This document shows, in pieces, positions 27,171 to 36,095 of a DNA stretch of 64,000 nt. Under the pieces are notes generated by a model, which saw only the letters and a list, made by a program, of their open reading frames with translations, was not told the origin of the DNA and ran no database searches. Source of the DNA: Streptomyces sp. TS71-3 (lineage in GTDB: Bacteria > Actinomycetota > Actinomycetes > Streptomycetales > Streptomycetaceae); contig NZ_BNEL01000003.1 of NCBI RefSeq assembly GCF_018327685.1, positions 3,286,001 to 3,350,000 of the forward strand. Reading direction: 5' to 3'. Within the stretch, counting starts at the first letter, position 1; every line of letters begins with the position of its first letter. Position numbers and translations under genes: made by a program.

Positions 27171-27190
27171 GCGGCCGGGCACCCGGCCGC
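27171..27190 (+). terminator. Hairpin after the thioredoxin-like gene
   Basis: GCGGCCGGG-CA-CCCGGCCGC is a perfect 20-nt palindrome starting at the base after the stop codon. GC-only stem without a U-tract; likely terminator isolating the leader peptide unit. Confidence 0.6.
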
Positions 27191-27232
27191 CCCGGCTTGA
27201 CCGCATCGCCCGCCGGTGGTCAGCCTGAGCAC

Positions 27233-27313
27233 ATGCCAAGCGACCCCCACCTGTACGCCCGCGTCCACGTGGATCTCGCCCGCACCGCCAGCGCACGCTG
27301 TCCGGCCTGCTGA
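27233..27313 (+). CDS. Cysteine-containing leader peptide (putative attenuator)
   Basis: A 26-residue peptide, MPSDPHLYARVHVDLARTASARCPAC, ending in two Cys codons. It has the LYxRxHVDLxR...C signature of the short leader peptides found in actinobacteria upstream of sulfur, cysteine and flavin-related genes, where translation through terminal Cys codons is thought to sense cysteine supply. The flavin reductase gene begins 47 bases downstream. No clear terminator hairpin is visible between them, so control could be by translational coupling or Rho rather than classical attenuation. Too short for ordinary gene calling. Confidence 0.72.
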   Translation: MPSDPHLYARVHVDLARTASARCPAC

Positions 27314-27360
27314 GCAGCCAAGGAACCGGCCATCTCACCGCCTCGGCAGAAGGACACCTC

Positions 27361-27876
27361 ATGACGGCCACACCCGGCCTCGCCACGCACACGCCGCCCG
27401 CCACCGACGCCCCCGGCCTGCTCCGTGCGGCCTTCCGCCGCCACGCGGCCGGGGTCGCCGTGATCACCGCCATGGGAGAGACCCCGGTCGGTTTCACCGC
27501 CACCTCGCTGGCCTCCGTCTCGGTCGAACCCCCGCTCATATCGTTCGGGATCAGCGAGACCGCCTCCAGCTGGCCGGTGATCTCCACCACCGAGCACATC
27601 GGCGTCCACATCCTGGGCGAGCACCAGCGGGAGCTGGCCGCCACCTTCGCGCGCAGCGGCGCCGACCGGTTCGCAGCGCCCACCCGGTGGAGCCCGGGCC
27701 CCGAGGGCGTGCCCGTCCTCGGGGACGTGCCCGCCTGGCTCGTCTGCCGGATCGCCGCACGGGTGCCCGCCGGGGACCACCACATCGTGCTGGCCGAGCC
27801 CCTCGCCGGCGACCCCGCGGGTGCCGGCCGGCCGCTGCTCTACCACGAGGGCGGCTTCTGCACGCTGCGCGACTGA
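27361..27876 (+). CDS. Flavin reductase family protein
   Basis: A 171-residue FMN-binding split-barrel flavin reductase, reducing free flavin with NAD(P)H for a partner monooxygenase or other acceptor. Family blocks are LLRAAFRRHAAGVAVITA, GFTATSLASVSVEPPLISFGI, HIGVHILGEHQRELAATFAR and the C-terminal PLLYHEGGFCTL. AAGGA lies eight bases before the ATG. No monooxygenase gene is adjacent. The Cys-rich leader peptide directly upstream suggests its expression responds to sulfur amino-acid supply, as for sulfonate-use reductases; this is inference. Confidence 0.88.
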   Translation: MTATPGLATHTPPATDAPGLLRAAFRRHAAGVAVITAMGETPVGFTATSLASVSVEPPLISFGISETASSWPVISTTEHIGVHILGEHQRELAATFARSGADRFAAPTRWSPGPEGVPVLGDVPAWLVCRIAARVPAGDHHIVLAEPLAGDPAGAGRPLLYHEGGFCTLRD

Positions 27877-28069
27877 AACCCCTGCCCGCCCGCCGAACCC
27901 CCACGTAACGGCAGCCGCGCACGCCGGCGCAGCGGGCTCTTCGATTACGGAGCGTTGTGAACGTCACAGTTCAAAGCGCTTGCTCAGAGGGAACCTCCTT
28001 AGGTGTACTGGCGAGTAATATTGCGGTCGGAAGCGCGGTCGCCCCGACCGGGATCCGCCGCTTCAGGCG

Positions 28070-28088
28070 CTTATGCTGCCTGCATAAG
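28070..28088. promoter_or_regulatory. Palindrome upstream of etfB
   Basis: CTTATGC-TGCCT-GCATAAG is a perfect 7-bp inverted repeat with 5-bp spacer, 38 bp before the etfB start. An overlapping GCTGCC/GGCAGC repeat (28075-28093) can form an alternative hairpin in the leader. Either an operator or an RNA structure. Confidence 0.5.
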
Positions 28089-28126
28089 GCAGCCGAAGGA
28101 TTTGACGACGCAGTAGGAGAGCCGGC

Positions 28127-28912
28127 GTGAGCTTGAGGATCGTTGTCTGTGTGAAGTACGTGCCCGACGCCACCGGCGACCGGCACTTCGCCGAGGACCT
28201 GACCGTCGACCGTGACGATGTCGACGGGCTGCTGTCGGAGCTGGACGAGTACGCGGTGGAACAGGCGCTCCAGATCGCCGACGAGGCCGACGACGCGGAG
28301 ATCACCGTGCTCACCGTCGGCGGCGAGGACGCCAAGGACGCGCTGCGCAAGGCGCTGTCGATGGGCGCCGACAAGGCCGTCCACGTCGAGGACGACGACC
28401 TGCACGGCACCGATGTCATGGGCACCTCCCTGGTACTCACCAAGGCCATCGAGCACACCGGATACGACCTGGTGATGTGCGGCATGGCCTCCACCGACGG
28501 CACCATGGGCGTGCTGCCCGCCATCCTCGCCGAGCGCCTGGGCGTTCCGCAGGTCACCCTGCTGTCGGAGGTCTCGGTCGAGGACGGCACGGTCAAGGGC
28601 CGCCGGGACGGCGACGCCGCCTCCGAGCAGCTCGAGGCGTCGCTGCCCGCGGTGGTGTCGGTGACGGACCAGTCGGGCGAGGCGCGCTACCCGTCCTTCA
28701 AGGGCATCATGGCCGCCAAGAAGAAGCCGGTCGAGGCGCTCGACCTGGACGACCTGGAGATCGACGCCGACACCGTCGGCCTCAAGGGCGCCTGGACGCA
28801 GGTCGACTCCGCGACCGAGCGCCCGGCCCGCACCGCCGGCACGATCGTGAAGGACGAGGGCGAGGGCGGCAAGCAGCTCGCTGAGTTCCTCGCGGGCCAG
28901 AAGTTCATCTGA
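28127..28912 (+). CDS. etfB: Electron transfer flavoprotein beta subunit
   Basis: A 261-residue EtfB, which binds AMP and with EtfA carries electrons from acyl-CoA dehydrogenases to the membrane ETF-quinone oxidoreductase. Recognisable: the N-terminal IVVCVKYVPDATGDR, EQALQIADEADDAEITVLTVG, the AMP-site region GMASTDGTMGVLPAILAERLG, and the recognition-loop segment around YPSFKGIMAAKKKP. GTG start with AGGAG eight bases upstream. etfA follows after 51 bp. A palindrome sits in the upstream region. The window's only acyl-CoA dehydrogenase is a pseudogene, so partners lie elsewhere. Confidence 0.96.
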   Translation: MSLRIVVCVKYVPDATGDRHFAEDLTVDRDDVDGLLSELDEYAVEQALQIADEADDAEITVLTVGGEDAKDALRKALSMGADKAVHVEDDDLHGTDVMGTSLVLTKAIEHTGYDLVMCGMASTDGTMGVLPAILAERLGVPQVTLLSEVSVEDGTVKGRRDGDAASEQLEASLPAVVSVTDQSGEARYPSFKGIMAAKKKPVEALDLDDLEIDADTVGLKGAWTQVDSATERPARTAGTIVKDEGEGGKQLAEFLAGQKFI

Positions 28913-28963
28913 GCCCGGATTCGCTGACCGCCCCTCAACTTTTCCACGCAGGAGAGCAATCCC

Positions 28964-29926
28964 ATGGCTGAAGTCCTCGTCTACGTCGACCACGTGGACG
29001 GCGCCGTCCGCAAGCCCACCCTCGAGCTGCTGACCCTGGCCCGCCGCGTCGGCGAGCCGGTCGCCGTCGCCCTCGGCCCCGGCGCCGCGGACACCGCCGG
29101 CACGCTCGCCGAGCACGGCGCCGTGCGGGTCCTCACCGCCGACGCCCCCGAGTTCGCCGACTACCTCGTCGTGCCCAAGGTGGACGCCCTCCAGGCCGCC
29201 CACGAGGCCGTCTCGCCCGTCGCCGTGCTGGTGCCGTCCTCCGCCGAGGGCAAGGAGATCGCCGCGCGCCTCGCGGTGCGCATCGGCTCCGGCATCATCA
29301 CCGACGCCATCGACCTGGAGTCCGGTGACGAGGGACCGGTGGCCACCCAGTCCGTCTTCGCGGCGGCGTTCACCACCAAGTCCCGCATCACCAACGGCAC
29401 CCCCGTCGTCACCGTCAAGCCGAACGCCGCCCCGGTCGAGGCCGCGCCCGCCGCGGGCACCGTCGAGCCGCTGGACGTCACCTTCGGCGCGCTCGCCACG
29501 GGGACCAAGGTCGTCGCGCGCACCCCGCGCGAGTCCACCGGCCGCCCGGAGCTGACCGAGGCCGCGATCGTGGTCTCCGGCGGCCGCGGCGTGAACGGCG
29601 CCGAGAACTTCTCCGTCATCGAGGCGCTCGCCGACTCCCTGGGCGCGGCCGTGGGCGCCTCGCGCGCCGCGGTCGACGCCGGCTGGTACCCGCACTCCCA
29701 CCAGGTCGGCCAGACCGGCAAGACCGTCTCCCCGCAGCTCTACATCGCCTCCGGCATCTCCGGCGCGATCCAGCACCGGGCGGGCATGCAGACCTCGAAG
29801 ACCATCGTGGCGATCAACAAGGACTCCGAGGCCCCGATCTTCGACCTGGTGGACTACGGAGTGGTGGGCGACCTCCACCAGGTCGTCCCCCAGCTCACCG
29901 AGGAGATCACCACCCGCAAGGGCTGA
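28964..29926 (+). CDS. etfA: Electron transfer flavoprotein alpha subunit
   Basis: A 320-residue EtfA, the FAD-carrying partner of EtfB. The C-terminal FAD domain is intact: [60 protein letters not shown] and the end [22 protein letters not shown]. The N-terminal domain ([20 protein letters not shown]) is normal. AGGAGAG lies nine bases before the ATG. It is the last gene of the etfBA operon, followed by a strong hairpin. Confidence 0.97.
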   Translation: MAEVLVYVDHVDGAVRKPTLELLTLARRVGEPVAVALGPGAADTAGTLAEHGAVRVLTADAPEFADYLVVPKVDALQAAHEAVSPVAVLVPSSAEGKEIAARLAVRIGSGIITDAIDLESGDEGPVATQSVFAAAFTTKSRITNGTPVVTVKPNAAPVEAAPAAGTVEPLDVTFGALATGTKVVARTPRESTGRPELTEAAIVVSGGRGVNGAENFSVIEALADSLGAAVGASRAAVDAGWYPHSHQVGQTGKTVSPQLYIASGISGAIQHRAGMQTSKTIVAINKDSEAPIFDLVDYGVVGDLHQVVPQLTEEITTRKG

Positions 29927-30023
29927 GACCGCCCGCGGAGACCGCAGGACGGGCCACACGGGAGAGACCCAGGGGCCCGGGACCCAGCGGAGAACCTCCA
30001 GGGCGTTCAGGGAAGCGATCGAC

Positions 30024-30066
30024 GGGCCGGGGCCGCGCGGTGACCACCACCGTGCGGCCCCGGCCC
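30024..30066 (+). terminator. Terminator of etfBA
   Basis: A 19-bp stem (arms 30024-30042 and 30048-30066, one G-U pair) with a 5-nt loop, about 100 bases beyond the etfA stop. Very stable, with no U-tract. Confidence 0.8.
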
Positions 30067-30085
30067 GTGCCATCCCGTGCCGCCA

Positions 30086-30114
30086 TTGACGCCGCCGACG
30101 GCGACCACTACGTT
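30086..30114 (+). promoter_or_regulatory. Housekeeping-type promoter of the DUF6986 gene
   Basis: TTGACG (30086-30091), 17-bp spacer, TACGTT (30109-30114) fits the sigma-HrdB consensus TTGACn-N17-TAnnnT. Transcription would start near 30121, inside the palindrome that follows. Confidence 0.6.
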
Positions 30115-30117
30115 CCT

Positions 30118-30132
30118 TCAACAGGTTGTTGA
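30118..30132. promoter_or_regulatory. Operator palindrome at the DUF6986 transcription start
   Basis: TCAACA-GGT-TGTTGA, a perfect 6-bp inverted repeat with 3-bp centre, flanked by T on both sides. It overlaps the predicted +1, the classic place for a repressor. Regulator unknown; an IclR- or GntR-type protein is plausible. Confidence 0.6.
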
Positions 30133-30205
30133 TCCTGTCACGCGGATCGTCCAGCGGCATCGGAGGCAGGCTTTGGCCCCGCAGGAGAGCGCTCCGCACG
30201 AGAAC

Positions 30206-31471
30206 GTGACGACCTCCCTGCCCGCCGGCCTCGGCGAGGACATCGGCGCCCTCCTCGCCCCCGTGGACGCGGACCTGGCACGCCGTTACCCCGGCGACCC
30301 AGGCACCCGCCAGCCCGTCCACACCGTCTACGTTCCCGCCGGCGCTCTCACCGCCGCCACCGTCCGCTCCTGGGGCGAGCAGGCGCTGCGCGCCCTAGAC
30401 CAGCACGCGCCGGACGCCGCCTCCTTCGCCGGCGTCCTCGGCCTTGCCGACGACCTCGCGGAGCCCGTGTACGACCGGGTGTGCGCCAAACTGGCACGCG
30501 AGCCCGTCGAGGACCTGCGCATCGACTTCGAGGACGGCTACGGCGCCCGCCCGGACGCCGAGGAGGACGAGGCAGCAGCCCGCGCCGCCCGGCTGACCGC
30601 CGAGACCTGCGCGGAGGGCACCGCGGCACCCTGGACCGGCGTCCGGACCAAGGGCATGGAGGCCGGCGTCCGCGACCGCGGCATGCGCACCCTCGACATC
30701 TTCCTCACCGGCCTGATGACCTCCGGCGGCCTGCCCGCAGGGCTCGTCCTCACCCTCCCGAAGGTGAGCCACGCCGACCAGGTCACCGCCTTCGCCCGGG
30801 TGCTGGACGCCTTCGAGGAGGCACACGGCCTGCGGGCCGGGCGGCTCCGCTTCGAGATACAGATCGAGACCAGCCAGGCCATCCTCGCCGCCGACGGTAC
30901 GGCCACCGTGGCCCGCATGATCGAGGCCGCCCAGGGCCGTGCCACCGGGCTGCACTACGGCACCTACGACTACAGCGCCGCCCTCGGCGTCGGCGCCGTC
31001 CACCAGGCCGGTGACCATCCCGTCGCCGACCATGCCAAGGCCGTGATGCAGGTCGCCGCCGCGGGCACCGGCGTACGCGTCTGCGACGGCTCCACCAACG
31101 TGCTGCCCGTCGGCCCCACCGCGCGCGTGCACGACGCCTGGCGGCTGCACTACCGGCTCACCCGCCGCGCGCTGGCACGTGCCTACTACCAGGGCTGGGA
31201 CATGCACCCGGGCCACCTGCCCACCCGTTACGCGGCCGTGTTCGCCTTCCACCGCGAGAGCTTCGCATCGGCCGCCGGGCGCCTGGTCGCCTACAGCCAG
31301 AGCGCCGCCGGCGGCGTGCTGGACGAGCCCGCCACCGCCCGCGCGCTCGCCGGCCAGCTGCTCCGCGGCCTGGACTGCGGCGCCCTGGACATCGGCGAGG
31401 TCGCCCGGCACACCGGCCTCACCCGCGCGGATCTGGAGGCGTACGCATCCCCACGCCCCGCGGGGATCTGA
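30206..31471 (+). CDS. DUF6986 family HpcH/HpaI aldolase/citrate-lyase-like protein
   Basis: A 421-residue TIM-barrel protein related to citrate lyase beta, malyl-CoA lyase and HpcH/HpaI aldolases. Matching blocks are LRIDFEDGYGARPDAEED (metal-binding Asp/Glu), GVRTKGMEAG, VLTLPKVSHADQ, LRFEIQIETSQAIL (catalytic Mg-binding Glu) and LHYGTYDYSAALG. It likely makes or breaks a C-C bond adjacent to a carboxylate, for example in glyoxylate metabolism; no substrate evidence is present. The GTG at 30206 begins two residues before the conserved TSL segment; an upstream TTG or GTG cannot be excluded, and no strong ribosome site decides. A consensus promoter and operator precede it. Confidence 0.78.
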   Translation: MTTSLPAGLGEDIGALLAPVDADLARRYPGDPGTRQPVHTVYVPAGALTAATVRSWGEQALRALDQHAPDAASFAGVLGLADDLAEPVYDRVCAKLAREPVEDLRIDFEDGYGARPDAEEDEAAARAARLTAETCAEGTAAPWTGVRTKGMEAGVRDRGMRTLDIFLTGLMTSGGLPAGLVLTLPKVSHADQVTAFARVLDAFEEAHGLRAGRLRFEIQIETSQAILAADGTATVARMIEAAQGRATGLHYGTYDYSAALGVGAVHQAGDHPVADHAKAVMQVAAAGTGVRVCDGSTNVLPVGPTARVHDAWRLHYRLTRRALARAYYQGWDMHPGHLPTRYAAVFAFHRESFASAAGRLVAYSQSAAGGVLDEPATARALAGQLLRGLDCGALDIGEVARHTGLTRADLEAYASPRPAGI

Positions 31472-31577
31472 CGCGCCGACAGCCAGCGGCGGCCCCCGGG
31501 CCGGTGGATGCGGGCCCTGTCGGTGGCTCCGCGTAGGCTGTTGCACCGGTTGACGCGTGACAGGGGACGGTGCGGCA

Positions 31578-33665
31578 GTGTCATCGGGGGAGTACGGACA
31601 GACGGACGGCGCCGGGTTGCCGGGCAGCTCGGCCGCGGCGGCATGGGCGTCGTCTGGCGCGCCGTCGACGAGGTCCTGGGCCGCGAGGTCGCCGTCAAGG
31701 AGCTCCGCACGTACACCGACGCCGCCGCCGGCGAGCTCTCCGACCTGAGGGTGCGGATGCAGCGCGAGGCCCGGGCGGCGGCCAGAGTGCGCCACACCGG
31801 AGTCGTCGCCGTGCACGACATCGCCGAGGAGGACGGCCGGCCGCTCATCGTCATGGAGCTGGTCGACGGCCCCTCGCTCGACGATGTGCTGCGCGAGCGC
31901 GGCACCCTCGGCCCTGGCGAGGCGGCCGCGGTGGGCGCCGAGGTGCTGGACGCGCTGGCCGCCGCACACCGCGCCGGGGTCCTGCACCGCGACGTCAAGC
32001 CCGGCAACATCCTCCTGGAGCGCTCCGGCCGGGTGGTGCTCACCGACTTCGGCATCGCCGCCATGGACGACCCGGGCGACGGCTCGGACACCCATCTCAC
32101 CCGCAGCGGCGAGCTGGTCGGCTCGCTGGACTACCTCGCTCCGGAGCGTGCCCAGGGCCGCGCCCCGGGCCCCGCCTCCGACGTCTGGGCGGTGGGGGGC
32201 CACGCTGTACGCGGCGGTCGAGGGCACCTCTCCCTTCCGGCGCACGTCCACGTGGTCGACGCTCACCGCCATCGTCGTCGAGCCGCTGCCGGAGCCCCGC
32301 CTCGCGGGGCCGCTGACCGGAGTGCTCCGGACGCTGATGCACAAGGACCCGGACGGCCGGCCGGACGCCGCGCGCGCCGCCGACCTGCTGCGGCAGGTCG
32401 CGGCGGAGATCCTCCACGCCCGTGACTCCGCCCCGGATTCGGCCTCCGACCGCGGACTGGATCCGCGAGCCCGGGAGACGACCGTGCGGAACGTGCCCGG
32501 CGTGCCCCCGGGCTTCGGGCCCGCCGAGGCGGCTGGCGGTCCCGCGCAAGGCTTCGGGCCGGCGGAGGCGTACGGCGATTCCGGCTCTGGTGGCGGGCAG
32601 GGCGGTGCCGAGGCCGGTGGCGGTGCGGCGTACGGGGGCGGTGCCGCGCCGGGCGGCGTGGGCGTGCCCGGCGGCGGTGGCCTGCCGGCCGGTGGTGGCG
32701 TGGCCGCAGGCAGAGGTTTGCCCGCAGCTGGGGGAGTGGCCGGTGCGGGTGCCGCCCAGCAGGACGGCGGATACGGCGGTGGCCGGGAGTACCCCGGCGC
32801 TGCCGGCCATCCCGCGGAGCAGGGTCATGGCGGCAACGCGGCCTACGGGTACGGCTATCCGGGTGCGCCGGGTGCGCCGGGTGCGCCGGGCCGGGGCGGG
32901 GGCGAGGGCGGCCGGCCGGCGGCCGCCGCACCAGGCGGGCACGGTCCGGGGACCCAGGCCACCGGTCAGGGCGCGCCGGGCGCCGGCTCCACCGGGCGGC
33001 GCCGTTCGCGAGGCCGCGCCGTGCCGGCGGCGGTCGCGGTCGCGGTGGTGCTGGCGGCCACCGGTGTCACCGTCGCCCTGCTCAAGACGGGCCCGGACGG
33101 CACCGCCGACACGGCCAGCGCGAGCGACGCGCCCCGACCTTCAGGCGCGTCCTCCGAGCACCCCAGCCCGGGCACCCTGCCGGACTCGGGCGGCTCCAAG
33201 CGCCCGGGCAGGAGCGGGGCCACCTCGCCGTCCGCCTCGCCTCCGCACACCCGGACCCGTTCCGCCGCCCCCGCCACCAGGCGGCCGCCCGCGCGCCCCA
33301 CCACCCCTCCCAAGCCCGGCACCGGCGGCTCGGGCAGTTCAGGCGGTTCCGGCGGTAACTCGTCCGGCAGCGCAGCCCAGCCGCCGGCCTGCCAGTCCGC
33401 GGGCGGCGGCAAGTACAACTGCACCGTCTGGAGGAGCGCCACCTCCTACACGGCCTCCGGCACCCAGGCCGGGGTCCTGAACGCCGGCACGAACTATTTC
33501 TACTGCCAGCAGAACCTGGGCCGCCGCGAGACCTACGGCCAGTGGACGAACACCTGGTATGCGAGGACGGACGACGACAGCGGCAACACCGACGTCTTCG
33601 TCAGCGACGTCTACCTCCGAGGCGGCGACAACGACCAGCCCATACCCGGCCTGCCCACCTGCTGA
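31578..33665 (+). pseudogene. Disrupted membrane Ser/Thr protein kinase (PASTA-less, extracellular sensor type)
   Basis: A Hanks-type kinase with two frame lesions. The GTG start (AGGGGAC upstream, VSSGEYGQTDG) leaves the kinase frame near 31610, where the expected first strand (xGRYRLVGQ) is missing and GQLGRGGMGVVW follows directly in another frame. The kinase core HRDVKPGNILL and DFG is intact until a run of six G at 32194-32199; one G too many shifts the frame, after which YAAVEGTSPFRRTSTWSTLTAI continues. Then come a Gly/Ala/Pro-rich linker, a transmembrane helix and an extracellular domain with four Cys ending PGLPTC. The start and C-terminal frames agree with each other, but the start frame stops at 31748. 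Confidence 0.78.
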
Positions 33666-33670
33666 CGGCT

Positions 33671-33709
33671 CCTCCGCCGCACGTGGTACCCCGCCCCGTG
33701 CGGCGGAGG
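33671..33709. terminator. Bidirectional terminator between kinase and LacI genes
   Basis: Perfect 12-bp stem CCTCCGCCGCAC/GTGCGGCGGAGG with a 15-nt loop, five bases past the kinase stop and between convergent genes. Confidence 0.75.
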
Positions 33710-33829
33710 CCGCCCGGTGCGGGGGAGCCCGAAGCCCGCGCCCCGAGCCAGGCGCCGCAGGGGCCGCCGCGCCCCTCGTCGAGCCGGACGACCCGTGAGA
33801 GCATGCCGCCGCCGGAGGAGCCGCCGGCT

Positions 33830-34876
33830 TCAGGCCGCAGGCGGGATCTCCCCCGAACCCCGGGTGATCAGACGCGTCGGCAACTCGATGCGCTCCGGGA
33901 CCAGGGAGACCCCGTCGAGCCGGCTGAACAGCCGCTCCGCGGCGGTGCGGCCCAGCTGGGCCGAGTCCTGGGCGACGACCGTGATGGCGGGCTGGAGCAG
34001 GTCGGCCAGCTCGAAGTCGTCGAAGCCCACGAGGGCGACCCGCTGCCCGCGTTCGGCCAGCGAGGACAGCACCCGGACCACGGTCACGGTGACGCGGTTG
34101 TTCCCCGCGAAGACCGCGGTGACGGCATCCGGCCCGGTGAGCATCTCCTCCGCCGCCCGCCGGACCCGCTCGGGGTCGGTCATGCCCAGCGACATCCAGG
34201 AGTCCTCGATGACGATGCCGGCGTCGTCCATGGCGGCCCGGTAGCCGCGCAACCGCTCCGCGGCCGTGTGAATCCTGGGCTGGTCGCCTATGAAGCCGAT
34301 CCTGCGGTGACCCTGAGCGACCAGGTGGATGACGCCGTCCCGGGCGCCGCCGAAGCTGTCGGACAGCACGACGTCCGCGTCGATGCGGCCGGCCGGGCGG
34401 TCCACGAAGACGGTGGCGACACCCGCGCGTATCTCGGGCTCCAGATAGCGGTGGTCGTCGCCGGCCGGGATGACCAGCAGCCCGTCCACCCGGCGGGCGC
34501 ACAACGCCAGCGCGAGTTCCTGCTCGCGCTCCGGCTCCTCGGCGCTCGAGCCGTTGATCAGCAGGGCGCCATGGGCGCGCGCGACCTCCTCCACGGCCCG
34601 GCTGAGCGGTCCGTAGAACGGGTCGGCGAGGTCCTCCAGGACCAGGCCGATGCTTGCGGTCCGCCCCTTGCGGAGCACCCGTGCGGAGTCGTTGCGCCGG
34701 AAGTTCAGGGCCTCGATGGCCTCCTGGACGCGCCGCTCGGTGTCCGCCGTCACCCCTGGCTCGCCGTTGACCACGCGTGAGACCGTCTTCAGGCCGACCC
34801 CGGCGCGTGCGGCTACGTCCTTCATCGTGGGACGGTTGCCGTAGCGGGTCTCGGCTCTGCGGGTGGTCTCAGCCAC
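33830..34876 (-). CDS. LacI-family transcriptional regulator
   Basis: A 348-residue LacI/GalR repressor. The HTH is PTMKDVAARAGVGLKTVSRVVNGEPGV, followed by the hinge helix NDSARVLRKGRT and a periplasmic-binding-protein-like sugar domain with DPFYGPLSRAVEE, GLLVIPAGDDHRYL, VFVDRPAGRIDADVV and VGFDDFELADLLQP. GTG start. It is divergent from a ROK gene, with a perfect 12-bp operator between, and sits beside a sugar importer that it probably represses. The inducer sugar is not identifiable. Confidence 0.92.
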   Translation of the reverse strand: MAETTRRAETRYGNRPTMKDVAARAGVGLKTVSRVVNGEPGVTADTERRVQEAIEALNFRRNDSARVLRKGRTASIGLVLEDLADPFYGPLSRAVEEVARAHGALLINGSSAEEPEREQELALALCARRVDGLLVIPAGDDHRYLEPEIRAGVATVFVDRPAGRIDADVVLSDSFGGARDGVIHLVAQGHRRIGFIGDQPRIHTAAERLRGYRAAMDDAGIVIEDSWMSLGMTDPERVRRAAEEMLTGPDAVTAVFAGNNRVTVTVVRVLSSLAERGQRVALVGFDDFELADLLQPAITVVAQDSAQLGRTAAERLFSRLDGVSLVPERIELPTRLITRGSGEIPPAA

Positions 34877-34934
34877 GGTGATCTGTCCTGTCGTTCATGA
34901 ATGTATGAGGATGTGGCGTCGAGCATACGGCCTG

Positions 34935-34946
34935 GACAACGTTGTC
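34935..34946. promoter_or_regulatory. LacI operator
   Basis: GACAACGTTGTC, a perfect 12-bp palindrome with the central CG typical of LacI-family sites, midway between the divergent LacI and ROK genes. It lies in the presumed spacer of the LacI promoter (TATGCT -10 on the minus strand). Confidence 0.75.
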
Positions 34947-35010
34947 AGATGCAGGGGAGACTGGTTCGGCCCAATCTCCGGCCTGCCCTTTCACCTGGAG
35001 ACCTCACCTG

Positions 35011-35970
35011 ATGCATACGGACCTCGTCGCCGCGCTGGATATCGGCGGCACCAAGATCGCTGGAGCCTTGGTGGACGGCGGCGGCCGGATACTGCTGCGC
35101 GCCCAGCGCCCCACGCCCGCGCAGGAGGACGGCGACACCGTCATGCGTGCGGTCGAGGGCGTGCTCCACGATCTCACCGGCTCCCCGCTGTGGGCCAGGG
35201 CCGGCTCGATCGGCATCGGCAGCGCGGGCCCGGTGGACGCCACGACCGGCACCGTCAGCCCGGTGAACGTGCCCGGCTGGCGGGACTTCCCGCTGGTGAA
35301 GCGGGTGCGCGCGGTCGCCTGCGGGCTGCCCGTGGAGCTGATCGGCGACGGGGTCGCGATCGCCGCGGCGGAGCACTGGCAGGGCGCGGCCCGTGGCCAT
35401 GACAACGCCCTGTGCATGGTGGTGTCCACGGGTGTGGGAGGCGGGCTGGTGATGGGCGGCCGGTTGCACCCGGGCCCCACCGGGAACGCCGGTCACATCG
35501 GCCACATCAGCGTCGACCTGGACGGCGACCCCTGCCCGTGCGGGGCGCGCGGTTGCGTGGAGCGCATCGCGAGCGGCCCGAACATCGCCCGGCGCGCCCT
35601 CGCGAACGGCTGGCGGCCGGGCCCTGACGGCGACGCGTCGGCGGCGGCGGTGGCCAAGGCGGCACGGGCCGGTGACCCGCCCGCGGTGGCGTCGTTCGAG
35701 CGGGCCGCGCAGGCGCTTGCCGCGGGGATCGCCGCGACGGCGACACTGGTCGAGATCGACATCGCGGTGATCGGCGGCGGGGTGGCCGGTGCCGGCGACG
35801 TGCTCTTCACCCCACTGCGCAGGTGGCTGCGCGACTACGTGACGCTCTCCTTCGTGCAGCACTTGAAGGTGACCGCCGCGCAGATGGGGCGGGACGCCGG
35901 ACTGGTGGGCGCGGCGGCGGCAGCACTGCACGCGGCCCCGGACGCGACCGCCGCGGGTGTCGGCGGCTGA
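35011..35970 (+). CDS. ROK-family sugar kinase/regulator-like protein
   Basis: A 319-residue ROK protein without an N-terminal HTH, hence probably a sugar kinase (glucokinase or N-acyl-mannosamine-type). ATP and sugar motifs: LDIGGTKIAGALVD, GSAGPVD, VSTGVGGGLVMGG, the ROK signature GHIGHISVDLDGDPCPCGARGCVERIASG including the zinc-binding His/Cys cluster, and VIGGGVAGAG. ATG at 35011 with GGAG ten bases upstream. Likely phosphorylates the sugar imported by the adjacent ABC system, which starts about 125 bp downstream. Confidence 0.9.
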   Translation: MHTDLVAALDIGGTKIAGALVDGGGRILLRAQRPTPAQEDGDTVMRAVEGVLHDLTGSPLWARAGSIGIGSAGPVDATTGTVSPVNVPGWRDFPLVKRVRAVACGLPVELIGDGVAIAAAEHWQGAARGHDNALCMVVSTGVGGGLVMGGRLHPGPTGNAGHIGHISVDLDGDPCPCGARGCVERIASGPNIARRALANGWRPGPDGDASAAAVAKAARAGDPPAVASFERAAQALAAGIAATATLVEIDIAVIGGGVAGAGDVLFTPLRRWLRDYVTLSFVQHLKVTAAQMGRDAGLVGAAAAALHAAPDATAAGVGG

Positions 35971-36022
35971 CGGGCCCGATAGATCAGGGAAGAGCGTTTA
36001 CCCCCGAGCCCCGTCAAAACTC

Positions 36023-36060
36023 TTGACGCGCTGATCTCTTGGCAGTGAGATCCAGATCTC
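36023..36060 (+). promoter_or_regulatory. Promoter and operator-like palindrome of the sugar importer
   Basis: TTGACG (36023-36028), 17-bp spacer and TGAGAT (36046-36051) form a plausible promoter. GAGATC-CA-GATCTC (36047-36060) is a perfect palindrome overlapping the -10, different in sequence from the LacI site upstream. Confidence 0.45.
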
Positions 36061-36095
36061 GTGTTCGGCGAGATGAGCGACCCCGAGGAGGGGAC

